Part shown: positions 15,076-22,718 of the stretch, piece by piece
Position numbering within the stretch: the stretch's first letter is position 1
Layout of the letters: every line of letters begins with the position of its first letter
NCBI GenBank assembly: GCA_021153285.1
Contig: JAGKTT010000013.1
Span: forward strand, 1 to 47,139
Direction: 5' to 3'
Length of the DNA stretch: 47,139 nucleotides
DNA from: Bacteroidia bacterium
Lineage (GTDB): Bacteria; Bacteroidota; Bacteroidia; Bacteroidales; UBA932
Notes under the pieces: model-generated
What the model was told of the DNA's origin: nothing
Databases searched by the model: none
The model's input: only the letters and a program-made list of their open reading frames with translations
Translations under genes and position numbers: made by a program

Positions 15076-17199
15076 ATGATTTGTACCACAATACAGAATA
15101 AGAACTACGAGCAGATTCTTTCTGCCCTCGAACAATGTGAAATGGCGGAAATCCGTCTGGACAGATGTTCTCTGACATCCAGGGAGACTGATGATCTCTT
15201 TGCCTCAGACACCCCTTTGGTGGCGACCTGCCGCATCAGCGAAATCGCTTCCGCAGAGCCTTCCCTTCAGGATCTTCCCCCTCAGAGTCGTGAGATCAAG
15301 GCTATGCAGATAGCTGAAAGGCGTCTGATCAGAGCCATCGAGGCAGGTGCGCGATATGTGGATGTGGAGATAGAGGCGCAGAAGCAGATGTCCAAGAGGG
15401 TGCGTCAGGCGGCCCACGAAAACGGAACGGTCTTCATCAGGTCATACCACGATTTCGAGGGCACCGATTCGCTCGAGGCTCTCAAGGCAATCGTGGAGAA
15501 ATGCGTTTATCACGGCGCGGATATGGTAAAGATCGTCACCTTAGCCCAGTCCGAGGCTGACATTGACAAGATATTGGCCTTATATCAATGGTGCCGTGAG
15601 GAGAAGATTTCGGGCAATGAGAGGATCGGTGCGCTTTCCGACGGAGGCCTTATTGCCTTCTGTATGGGTGAGGAAGGTCGCAGTTCCCGCTTGGATTGTC
15701 TGAAATATGGCGCCCCTTACACCTATGCCGCCCTCACCGAAGATGAAGCCGCGGCTCCCGGCCAATGGGCGACTGCTCCTATGCGGAAGGCGGTATACGG
15801 GGATTTCCCGTTCATCGGTGGTGTCGGTGGCGAAAAGCCCAATGAAAAGTGCACTTTGTGTACAATGCCTGTGTCCAAGAGTTTCGCACAGCGTGCCATC
15901 ATAGCGGCAGCTCTTGCCGACGGCACATCCCACCTTCGAGGCTACACCCCTTGCGGGGACAATGAGGCGGCTCTTCAGGTAGCACGCAATCTCGGCGCAG
16001 AAGTGGATGTCAATGGCAATGTGGTGACAATCAAAGGAATATCCGCACAGTCCGGTAGCCTCAATCTCCCTGAACTTCACGTGGGTGAATCCGGCCTGCT
16101 TACCCGTATGCTGATTCCTCTTATGGCTCAGCTGAGCTCGGGCGCGGTTAAATTTACTGGCGAAAAGACTCTTCTGGGACGTCCTCTCACCGGAGCCAAG
16201 GAGATAATGGATGCTTTCGAAGCCACTGTCACTTCGAGCGAAGTCACTGTCATTCCGAGCGAAGTCGAGGAATCTTCTGCCATTGTCCGTGTCCCATTGA
16301 CAGTCAAAGGCCCTCTCAAGGCCGGCCGTGCCGAAATCTCCGGCAAACACGGATCGCAGCTTATCTCCGGTCTTCTGATGGCTCTCCCGTTTGCGGAAAA
16401 GAACAGTTCTCTCGTTGTCCGTGAGCCAAAGAGTATTCCATATATGTTCATCACCCTTGAAGTACTCAAGAAATTTGGAATCAAGATCGGCAATGATATG
16501 CTCGGCGGTCCTGATTTCCTGGCTTCAGACGGGGATTGGTCCCTCTGTACCGAGATGGTTTTCAAGGTGAAGGGTGGCCAGAAATATAAGGCGACTGATA
16601 TTGATCTTGAGGGTGATTGGAGTGCGGCAGCCAATTTCCTGGTAGCCGGTGCGATCTTCGGAAAGACTGAGATCCAGGGACTTGATACCACTTCCCTTCA
16701 GGCGGATCTCTCTATTATGGATATATTGATGGACGCAGGAGCGAGCCTTTCGCAGCTCGATGGGGACAGGGGCAATATCACTGTCCAGCGTGCTCCGCTC
16801 AAAGCTTTCCGTGTGGATGCTTCGAATTGCCCGGATCTCTTCCCGATCATTTCTGTGCTTGCGGCTTTCTGCCAGGGCACAAGCCGTCTGGCTGGTGTCG
16901 CTCGTCTTGCTAATAAGGAAAGCGACAGGGCCAAGGCGATTCTGGAGATGATGGAACAGATGGGAGTTCAGGCCTGTGTGGAGGGTGACGAGATGGTAAT
17001 CGAGGGGCATAGCCTTGCACAGAGACTGCTGGGAGATTGTCTCCTGAAAGGCGGCCGGTACACTTCACATCACGACCACCGTATGGTGATGGCCCTGAAG
17101 GTGGCTTCCATCGGGGCCGACGGACCGATCCTCATCGATGATGAGCAGTGCGTTGCAAAGTCATTTCCGCAGTTTCACGAGATATTTGATAAAATATGA
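15076..17199 (+). CDS. Bifunctional 3-dehydroquinate dehydratase (type I) / EPSP synthase fusion
   Basis: 707 residues in one frame. Residues 1-235 form a type I dehydroquinase: EIRLDR, the catalytic His125 in RSYHDF, the Schiff-base Lys152 in DMVKIV, CMGEEGRSSR and APGQW. Residues 258-707 form EPSP synthase: PVSKSFAQR, GESGLLTRM, HGSQL, CPDLFP, NKESDR, HDHRM and CVAKSFP, so both active sites look complete. The linker (236-257) is short. The protein performs shikimate steps 3 and 6. A tandem dispersed repeat encodes 384-400 (SSEVTVIPSEVEES) in a loop. The gene ends in an ATGA overlap with aroC. I do not know this domain order as a common arrangement. Confidence 0.92.
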   Translation: MICTTIQNKNYEQILSALEQCEMAEIRLDRCSLTSRETDDLFASDTPLVATCRISEIASAEPSLQDLPPQSREIKAMQIAERRLIRAIEAGARYVDVEIEAQKQMSKRVRQAAHENGTVFIRSYHDFEGTDSLEALKAIVEKCVYHGADMVKIVTLAQSEADIDKILALYQWCREEKISGNERIGALSDGGLIAFCMGEEGRSSRLDCLKYGAPYTYAALTEDEAAAPGQWATAPMRKAVYGDFPFIGGVGGEKPNEKCTLCTMPVSKSFAQRAIIAAALADGTSHLRGYTPCGDNEAALQVARNLGAEVDVNGNVVTIKGISAQSGSLNLPELHVGESGLLTRMLIPLMAQLSSGAVKFTGEKTLLGRPLTGAKEIMDAFEATVTSSEVTVIPSEVEESSAIVRVPLTVKGPLKAGRAEISGKHGSQLISGLLMALPFAEKNSSLVVREPKSIPYMFITLEVLKKFGIKIGNDMLGGPDFLASDGDWSLCTEMVFKVKGGQKYKATDIDLEGDWSAAANFLVAGAIFGKTEIQGLDTTSLQADLSIMDILMDAGASLSQLDGDRGNITVQRAPLKAFRVDASNCPDLFPIISVLAAFCQGTSRLAGVARLANKESDRAKAILEMMEQMGVQACVEGDEMVIEGHSLAQRLLGDCLLKGGRYTSHHDHRMVMALKVASIGADGPILIDDEQCVAKSFPQFHEIFDKI
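16228..16275 (+). repeat. Tandem dispersed repeat inside the aroD-aroA fusion
   Basis: A partial unit GTCACTTCGAGCGAAGTCACT (16228-16248) is followed directly by a full unit GTCATTCCGAGCGAAG plus TCGAGGAATCT (16249-16275). Together they are translated as VTSSEVTVIPSEVEESS. They match the trmN6 copy in core and ends, and the frame is kept. Confidence 0.75.
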
Positions 17200-18221
17200 A
17201 TACCATAGGCAGAAAATTCAGAGTAAGCATCTTCGGGGAATCCCACGGGGACCTCATCGGAGTGGTTCTGGATGGCGTTCCGGCCGGTCTGGAACTGAGC
17301 GGTCAGGATTTCGAGCAGGATATTCTTCGCAGAAAAAGCGGAGCCAAGGGCACGACTCCACGTATCGAGACGGACTGTCCGATGATCGTGAGCGGAGTCT
17401 TTGAAGGTCATACCACAGGTGCTCCTCTAACAATAACCTTCAAGAATACCAATACGCATTCCTCTGATTATGAGCTTTTTGCAGCGATGCCTCGTCCTGG
17501 ACACGCAGATCTTACAGCTGCTCTGAAATGGGATGACTGTCAGGATCCTCGCGGCGGCGGACATTTTTCCGGAAGACTTACCCTGCCTATCGTAGCTGCC
17601 GGTGTCGTTGCGAAAAAGATGCTTGCAGATGCGACAATGCTGGATGATGCTCCGGTGACAGCAGTGCAGGCACGTATTGTAGAGCTCGGAGGAATAGCTT
17701 CGGGTGATTCCGACTCTCACAAAATGACGGGTCAATGGCAGGAGGTCATCGATCAGGCCATCAAGGACGGGGACAGCCTCGGAGCAGTCATCGAATGTAC
17801 CGTTCCAGAAATTGATCCCGGCTACGGAGAACCGTTCTGGGACAGTGTAGAGTCACTTATTGCGCACGCAGTATTTGCAATTCCTGGTGTCCGCGGGATA
17901 GAATTCGGTGACGGATTCCAGGCAGCGCGGATGAAAGGATCGGAGCACAATGATCCGATCGGCCCGGATGGCAGACCTCTGAAAAATGGTGCGGGAGGAG
18001 CCAATGGCGGCATTACCAACGGAGCTCCATTGACCTTCCGTGTGGCCTTCAAACCGACTTCAAGCATCCGAAAGGCCCAGCAGACTTTCAATTTCCTCAC
18101 CGGCGGGATGGATACCCTCGAGGTACCGGGCCGTCACGATGTCTGCTTCGCACTCCGTGCTCCTGTGGTAGTGGAGGCAATGACGGCCATCGTGCTGGCT
18201 GATCTGGTTTCTATCAGATAA
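17196..18221 (+). CDS. aroC: Chorismate synthase
   Basis: 341 residues. Family signatures: FGESHGDLIGVVLDGVPAG at the start (GESHG), RPGHADLTAALKW, DPRGGGHFSGRLT, GGANGGITNG and the C-terminal GRHDVCFALRAPVVVEAM. The enzyme uses reduced FMN to turn EPSP into chorismate, the direct next step after the upstream EPSP synthase domain. The ATG overlaps the upstream stop (ATGA), so translation is coupled. Slightly short compared with the typical 355-365 residues, but all motifs are present. Confidence 0.97.
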   Translation: MNTIGRKFRVSIFGESHGDLIGVVLDGVPAGLELSGQDFEQDILRRKSGAKGTTPRIETDCPMIVSGVFEGHTTGAPLTITFKNTNTHSSDYELFAAMPRPGHADLTAALKWDDCQDPRGGGHFSGRLTLPIVAAGVVAKKMLADATMLDDAPVTAVQARIVELGGIASGDSDSHKMTGQWQEVIDQAIKDGDSLGAVIECTVPEIDPGYGEPFWDSVESLIAHAVFAIPGVRGIEFGDGFQAARMKGSEHNDPIGPDGRPLKNGAGGANGGITNGAPLTFRVAFKPTSSIRKAQQTFNFLTGGMDTLEVPGRHDVCFALRAPVVVEAMTAIVLADLVSIR

Positions 18222-18264
18222 GAAATTCCCTAAAACTCGTTCAAGAAAAACCAAACTAAATATT

Positions 18265-19110
18265 ATGAAATCAAGACTCCTTATCGCGGCCATCATCATT
18301 CTTGCCGCATTCTCTGCATCAGCCCAGCCTCATCCGCAGGACAAAGGCTACAATTTCGTTCAGAATGTTTCATACACATCTGCAGATGAGACAGATGCAT
18401 ATCGCAAGGAACGTTGCAAGCTTGATATCTATTACCCTGAGACAGACAACGGTTTTGCTACCCTCGTATGGTTCCACGGTGGCGGCCTCGAAGGTGGCAA
18501 CAAGGAACTTCTCGAAGGATTCCGCAGACAGGGATTCGCAGTGGTAAGCGTGAATTACCGCCTTTTCCCAAATTGCAAGTGCCCTGACTATATTGATGAC
18601 GCTGCAATGGCTGTCGCCTGGACTTATGACAATATCGAGAAGTACGGTGGCGTGAAGGAGCAGATCTATGTTTCAGGCCATTCTGCCGGAGGTTATCTTA
18701 CTCTGATGGTGGCACTTGCAAAGGAATATACTGCTAAATATGGCTTCAATGCAGACAATATCGCCAAAGCATATCCTGTAAGCGGTCAGACAGTGACCCA
18801 TTATACAATCAGGAAGGAAAGAGGACTCCCTGACGGAATCCCGGTGATCGACGAGTATGCTCCGATGACTCACGCTGCCAGAGGCGGTGCTCCGATGATT
18901 CTCATCTGTGGTGACCGTGATCTCGAAATGCTTGCACGCTACGAGGAGAATTTCCATCTCCAGGCCCTTCTGAAGAACTTCAAGCACGACTCTGTATTAT
19001 ACGAAATGCAGGGCTTCAACCACGGAACCGTGCTGGCTCCGGCTGTAGCCCTGATCAGTGCAGATATCAAGAAGCTGTGGAAGCAGTATTCTACTTCTTC
19101 TGTCCGATAA
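18265..19110 (+). CDS. Secreted alpha/beta hydrolase (HSL-type esterase)
   Basis: 281 residues with a signal peptide (cleavage after FSASA). The HGGG oxyanion motif is at 71-74, the nucleophile elbow GHSAGG places Ser140, the acid is Asp217 or Asp219 in CGDRDLEM, and the His is His253 in GFNHGTV. Sequence order and motifs fit the hormone-sensitive-lipase/carboxylesterase group, perhaps acting on acetylated or feruloylated sugars. That substrate class is a guess from family habit. The 3' end overlaps the convergent DUF4252 gene by 20 nt. Confidence 0.85.
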   Translation: MKSRLLIAAIIILAAFSASAQPHPQDKGYNFVQNVSYTSADETDAYRKERCKLDIYYPETDNGFATLVWFHGGGLEGGNKELLEGFRRQGFAVVSVNYRLFPNCKCPDYIDDAAMAVAWTYDNIEKYGGVKEQIYVSGHSAGGYLTLMVALAKEYTAKYGFNADNIAKAYPVSGQTVTHYTIRKERGLPDGIPVIDEYAPMTHAARGGAPMILICGDRDLEMLARYEENFHLQALLKNFKHDSVLYEMQGFNHGTVLAPAVALISADIKKLWKQYSTSSVR

Positions 19111-19558
19111 TCGAGAGTCTGGAAATATCCTTGACGTCGAAATCACCGATAATTTCCATTATTACACTTTCTTCAGGCCCGAGAACTGTCATAACGAATG
19201 ACATATCATTCTTACGCTTTTCCGGCTCGTACAGGTAAAAACTGGAAATCCTTCCGTCTCCGGATATCTTTGATATCATCCGGTAATCTTTCCGTATAGT
19301 GGCAAGCACTTTGTCACAGAGTACATCGGCTGAGCCTTTATAGCTGATGATTCTTATCATCTTGATTCCGTCGAGAAGGTCTTTGACGTCAGAAGACGCA
19401 CCCTCCTTCATTATCGACAGCATTGTCTTTCCGTAGATGACGCTCTGATACTCTTTCTTTCCTGCATAATCATCGAATATGCCATCCAGGATGGAACTCT
19501 GAGCAGAGAGTCCCCACGGAATCATTGCTAATGCCAATATGATCAATAAGCGTTTCAT
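19091..19558 (-). CDS. DUF4252 family secreted protein
   Basis: 155 residues with a signal peptide ending GLSAQ. It has the DUF4252 pattern: YGKTMLSIMKEG, then DLLDGIKMIRIISYKG, and FVMTVLGPEESVIMEIIGDFDVKDISRL near the end. The function is unknown. The family commonly sits in ECF sigma operons of Bacteroidota, as here, where it is the last of four genes (sigma, anti-sigma-like, barrel, this). The gap to the upstream barrel gene is 11 nt. Confidence 0.75.
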   Translation of the reverse strand: MKRLLIILALAMIPWGLSAQSSILDGIFDDYAGKKEYQSVIYGKTMLSIMKEGASSDVKDLLDGIKMIRIISYKGSADVLCDKVLATIRKDYRMISKISGDGRISSFYLYEPEKRKNDMSFVMTVLGPEESVIMEIIGDFDVKDISRLSIIGQKK

Positions 19559-19569
19559 TTCTTCAAAGA

Positions 19570-20352
19570 TTAGAATCCGAATTTGCAGCCGAATGATAAT
19601 GTGTGAGCGTCGTTTCCTGTTCCGGGCTTGAATACAGGGGTAAGAGAGTAATCAACGTATAATCCGAAGCCATCCCAGGTCGAACTGAGTGATATTCTGC
19701 TTTTCAATTTGTTGAGCCCCTTCACCTGATATACAGTCTTTCCGGGATTCTTGTATTTTACTGATGCGCTGCCAAGAATTTCGGCTGTGCCGGAAACCAT
19801 CAGCATTACTTTATGGATTTTGAAGCCGACTCCCATATTGAAGCCGTAGTATGTTGTTCTGAGTCTTGACTTCTTTACATTGCCTTCGAGAGGCCGTGGC
19901 ATAAGATCTCCGGATTCGTTGTTATATAATGTGACGTTATTATTGAAGCTGTATATATCAAAGGAGGCAAGGACTCCTATCTTATAATAGAATATGCCTC
20001 TTTTGTCCAAAGATACAGTCCAGCTGGCGGCCTCTAAATCGAAACGCCCCGCATCGATGTCTAAGAAATCATCCTCTCCTTCCCACGGACCATAGTATGG
20101 CATCGATGTAAGAGCTACCGCTCCATATGAAAAGCCCAACAGATTGGCTATCACTGCATTCTTGCGAGGTTCGTGGTAGATGTATTCGTCAGTGTATTCC
20201 TCTTTGTCGTTCTCGCCGAGAGCAATGTTGAATCCGGCTATACTGATTCCGAGTTCGTCTCCTTTAGTGTCGAATACCACAAGAGAATCTGTCTGTGCGT
20301 GTGCTGCTGATGCTATCGCTATCAAGGCCAGCAGGGTTATGATACGTTTCAT
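19570..20352 (-). CDS. Predicted outer-membrane beta-barrel protein
   Basis: 260 residues with a signal peptide ending AAHAQ. The mature part alternates hydrophobic and polar residues (GISIAGFNIAL, FYYKIGVLASFDIYSF, TTYYGFNMGVGFKIHKVMLMVSG, GFGLYVDYSLTPVFK) and ends in LSFGCKFGF with the C-terminal Phe of outer-membrane barrels. About eight to ten strands are likely. The function is not known. It is the third gene of the ECF operon and may be a target or sensor of the sigma module. Confidence 0.65.
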   Translation of the reverse strand: MKRIITLLALIAIASAAHAQTDSLVVFDTKGDELGISIAGFNIALGENDKEEYTDEYIYHEPRKNAVIANLLGFSYGAVALTSMPYYGPWEGEDDFLDIDAGRFDLEAASWTVSLDKRGIFYYKIGVLASFDIYSFNNNVTLYNNESGDLMPRPLEGNVKKSRLRTTYYGFNMGVGFKIHKVMLMVSGTAEILGSASVKYKNPGKTVYQVKGLNKLKSRISLSSTWDGFGLYVDYSLTPVFKPGTGNDAHTLSFGCKFGF

Positions 20353-20363
20353 TGTCTATTTGT

Positions 20364-20795
20364 TCAGTTGTTGTTTTCCATTTCCAGTGTGAGAGCCCGA
20401 GCTATGTCGAAACTGCTCTCGAGATTGTCAAGATAGGCCAGACAGGTAATGCTTTCAAGTGCCTGCTGCGGGTCTGTAATCGCCTTGCCCTCAGCATCAT
20501 ATCCATATACCTCCCGGTCGAAAAGCGAGACAAACAGTCCGATGGCGGCTGCGGCCGATATTGTCCCCCATACAATCTTTCTTACTATTCCTTTCGATCT
20601 GGCTACAGCAGGTGAGTATGTCATTTCCGCGGCCTCGGACATTCCTCTCATTATCACTTTCACCGCTCTCAAATCAGCGGGAATATCCTTGACCTGATTG
20701 AAATACTCCCTCAGTAGCTCTTCCTCTTCAGCGGTGCTGTCCCCGTCGAAGTACCTGTCGCAGAGCGTGCGTATCTTATTGATGTCATATTCCAT
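20364..20795 (-). CDS. Membrane protein, probable anti-sigma factor
   Basis: 143 residues. An N-terminal cytoplasmic region (CDRYFDGDSTAEEEELLREYF) resembles the start of FecR-like and other anti-sigma proteins in Bacteroidota. One transmembrane helix lies near 75-91 (IVWGTISAAAAIGLFVSLF) and a short outer segment follows. The gene overlaps the upstream sigma gene by 11 nt, and the beta-barrel gene follows after 11 nt. There is no FecR domain and no zinc motif. Confidence 0.65.
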   Translation of the reverse strand: MEYDINKIRTLCDRYFDGDSTAEEEELLREYFNQVKDIPADLRAVKVIMRGMSEAAEMTYSPAVARSKGIVRKIVWGTISAAAAIGLFVSLFDREVYGYDAEGKAITDPQQALESITCLAYLDNLESSFDIARALTLEMENNN

Positions 20796-21270
20796 ATCCG
20801 ATCTCCTTTTCTATTATCTCCCTCAGTGCCCGGCGGCCTCTCGAGAGTATTGTCCTTGCATTTGCCTCGTCCGTTTCGAGGATCCTGGCTATCTCTTTGC
20901 CGGAATACCCTTCTATGTCTTTCAGATGGACCGCCAGACGCTGCTTTTCGGGCAGCCGGGCCAAGGCTTTGTGAACGAGCTGTCTGTCGCTCCACCCCTC
21001 AGGGCTTTTCTCGTCTGGGACTTCCGGAATCTTAGGAGTGGTGTCTTTCCGTCGGCGCAGGCGGTCGATGCAGGCATTCCGGACGGACCGGGTAAGAAAT
21101 GCATCGATGTTTTCGATTTCCTGCAGACTGTCCTGTTTGCGAAGAACCCTTTCGGCCACGTCCTGCATCATATCCTGAGCCTCCTCGCTCCGTCCGAGTA
21201 TGCTGCAGGCAAGCCTGAACATAAAATCCAGCCTCTTCTGTCCGAATATGTTTCTTCCGTCAAGTTCCAT
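20785..21270 (-). CDS. ECF RNA polymerase sigma factor (sigma-70 family)
   Basis: 161 residues. Region 2 is in FMFRLACSILGRSEEAQDMMQDVAERVL and IDAFLTRSVRNACIDRLRR. Region 4 is in LARLPEKQRLAVHLKDIEGYSGKEIARILETDEANARTILSRGRRALRE. It differs from the first ECF factor in this window (4905-5444) in both regions, so the two probably serve separate regulons. It leads a four-gene operon with an anti-sigma-like protein, a beta-barrel and a DUF4252 protein. Confidence 0.9.
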   Translation of the reverse strand: MELDGRNIFGQKRLDFMFRLACSILGRSEEAQDMMQDVAERVLRKQDSLQEIENIDAFLTRSVRNACIDRLRRRKDTTPKIPEVPDEKSPEGWSDRQLVHKALARLPEKQRLAVHLKDIEGYSGKEIARILETDEANARTILSRGRRALREIIEKEIGYGI

Positions 21271-21288
21271 TTCTGCCTATATGACGCA

Positions 21289-21296
21289 CAAATGTA
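21289..21296 (-). promoter_or_regulatory. -7 element for the second ECF operon
   Basis: CAAATGTA on the plus strand, TACATTTG on the minus strand, 18 nt before the sigma ATG. The octamer is identical to that before the first ECF operon. No clear -33 element. Confidence 0.5.
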
Positions 21297-21350
21297 CAAA
21301 ATGTGTCACGATAAATGTGATTTTTTTAGCGAGGTGCATAAGGTCTTGTA

Positions 21351-21417
21351 CCTCAGACGCTTACGTAAACTGCGTGCTGTGCAATGGGGAGCACGTGGTT
21401 AAAGTAAGTGGCTGAGG
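21351..21417. repeat. 67-nt long hairpin between mscS and the ECF operon
   Basis: The outer arms CCTCAGACGCTTAC (21351-21364) and GTAAGTGGCTGAGG (21404-21417) pair at 13 of 14 positions. An inner stem AACTGCGTGCT (21368-21378) pairs with AGCACGTGGTT (21390-21400) over 11 bp including G-T pairs, around an 11-nt loop. The bases GAGGTGCATA (from 21331) could compete for the outer CCTC arm. Neither strand has a T run right after the stem, so it is not a standard terminator, and it is not a tRNA. Confidence 0.5.
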
Positions 21418-21453
21418 CATAGGAGGATAGTCTTCTCGGGGCATTGGCGTTCG

Positions 21454-22632
21454 CTATGGGCGCTGGTAGATGCGCAGACCGAATTCGGATACTATACTCA
21501 TCAGGTGGTCGAAAATATCGGACTGCTTTCGCTCGAACGATGCCCAGGCCTTGTCTTTCAGGAAGAAATATACATAGACCGGCACTCCGTAGGCTGTGGC
21601 TTCCTTCTGGGTTACAATAATATCGAGATCGGCATTCACCTCGGGATGTGACCGGAGGAAAAGTTCAATATATAAACGGTATATCTGTATGTTGGTCGTC
21701 GGCTGGCTTTCGGACGGAAGAGATTTTATGTAGCCGCTCAGTAACGGAACCGCCTTGCATATGTCTGAAATGAGATCCGGTGTGCAGACCTCCAATGTGT
21801 TGACATCGATGAAAATGGATTTGTCGGCTCTGCGGCCGGCGCTTTCCTGCATTCCGCGCCAGTTCTTGAATGCCGTGGTCACAAGAGTATAGGGCGGAAT
21901 CATAGTCAGGGTATTGTCCCAATTGCGGACTTTCACGGTGTTCAATGTGATTTCCTCGACATTCCCGTTCGCGCTTCCATCAGGCATCTGGATCCAGTCC
22001 CCGATGCGGATCATATCGTTCTGCGAAAGCTGTACCCCGGCCACAAAGCCCAATATGCTATCCTTGAATACAAGCATCAATACTGCTGCGGAAGCACCAA
22101 GACCGGTCAGTAGCACGGCCGGGGATTTGTCGATCAGTACGGCGACAATGATGATGCCTCCCACAAAGTACAATGCCACCTGCAGGCCCTGGATCAATCC
22201 CTGCAGCGGATGGCTCTTGTATTTGTCCGTCTTGCTGTATTCGTCCAGAAATGCGGTAAGAATGGAATTGCATATTCTGATTCCGACCACTATCATATAT
22301 ATGATGTCGAAGCGGTGCAATGTCCGGATCAGGGGATCACCGGAATTAAATGCAATGGAAACCAGCATATAGAACAATATGCCCGGAATCAGCAGCAATA
22401 TGTTATACCCGAGTTTCCTTCGCACAAGGACAATATGCCAATTTGACCTGTGTAGTCTTTTATTCCGTAACGTAACCCATCTGAACAGGCTTTGCAGTCC
22501 CCAGTTTATTGCGATGCACAGTCCCAGAAGGATCAGAGTCGTAAAGACACTGTCAAGAATTCCGGCCAATCCTTCGTCCATCCCGAATCTGCCGGTCATC
22601 GTCTTATTCAACCATTCTACAAGAGTATTCAT
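21454..22632 (-). CDS. Mechanosensitive channel of the MscS family (YbdG-like)
   Basis: 392 residues from the ATG at 22632, chosen over an ATG at 22662 because an AGGAG lies before it and homologues start here. About five transmembrane helices precede the pore helix region LLTGLGASAAVLMLVFKDSILGFVAGVQLSQ, then the MscS beta domain (MIRIGDWIQMPDGSANGNVEEITLNTVKVRNWDNT). The insertions and length are those of YbdG rather than short MscS. It releases solutes on hypo-osmotic shock. It lies downstream of the terminator of the lipoprotein gene, with no clear promoter of its own. Confidence 0.92.
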   Translation of the reverse strand: MNTLVEWLNKTMTGRFGMDEGLAGILDSVFTTLILLGLCIAINWGLQSLFRWVTLRNKRLHRSNWHIVLVRRKLGYNILLLIPGILFYMLVSIAFNSGDPLIRTLHRFDIIYMIVVGIRICNSILTAFLDEYSKTDKYKSHPLQGLIQGLQVALYFVGGIIIVAVLIDKSPAVLLTGLGASAAVLMLVFKDSILGFVAGVQLSQNDMIRIGDWIQMPDGSANGNVEEITLNTVKVRNWDNTLTMIPPYTLVTTAFKNWRGMQESAGRRADKSIFIDVNTLEVCTPDLISDICKAVPLLSGYIKSLPSESQPTTNIQIYRLYIELFLRSHPEVNADLDIIVTQKEATAYGVPVYVYFFLKDKAWASFERKQSDIFDHLMSIVSEFGLRIYQRP

Positions 22633-22668
22633 AATAAATGTTTTTCTCCTGCAGGGCAACAACCGTGC

Positions 22669-22698
22669 AAAAAAAGCCCGACCAATGTGGTCGGGCTT
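22669..22698 (-). terminator. Rho-independent terminator of the lipoprotein gene
   Basis: On the minus strand AAGCCCGACC, a 5-nt loop and GGTCGGGCTT form a perfect 10-bp stem (22698-22674) followed by a T run to 22669. Confidence 0.88.
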
Positions 22699-22718
22699 AA
22701 TGTCAATATTTGATTTTA

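Noticed and set aside
20698..21402. 234-codon frame on the plus strand over the second ECF sigma gene
   Set aside because: The sigma gene on the other strand has full region 2 and region 4 motifs; the plus frame has none.
21351..21417. tRNA gene or integron attC site
   Set aside because: No cloverleaf or T-loop sequence is present, no attC consensus boxes were recognised, and no integrase or cassette genes are nearby.
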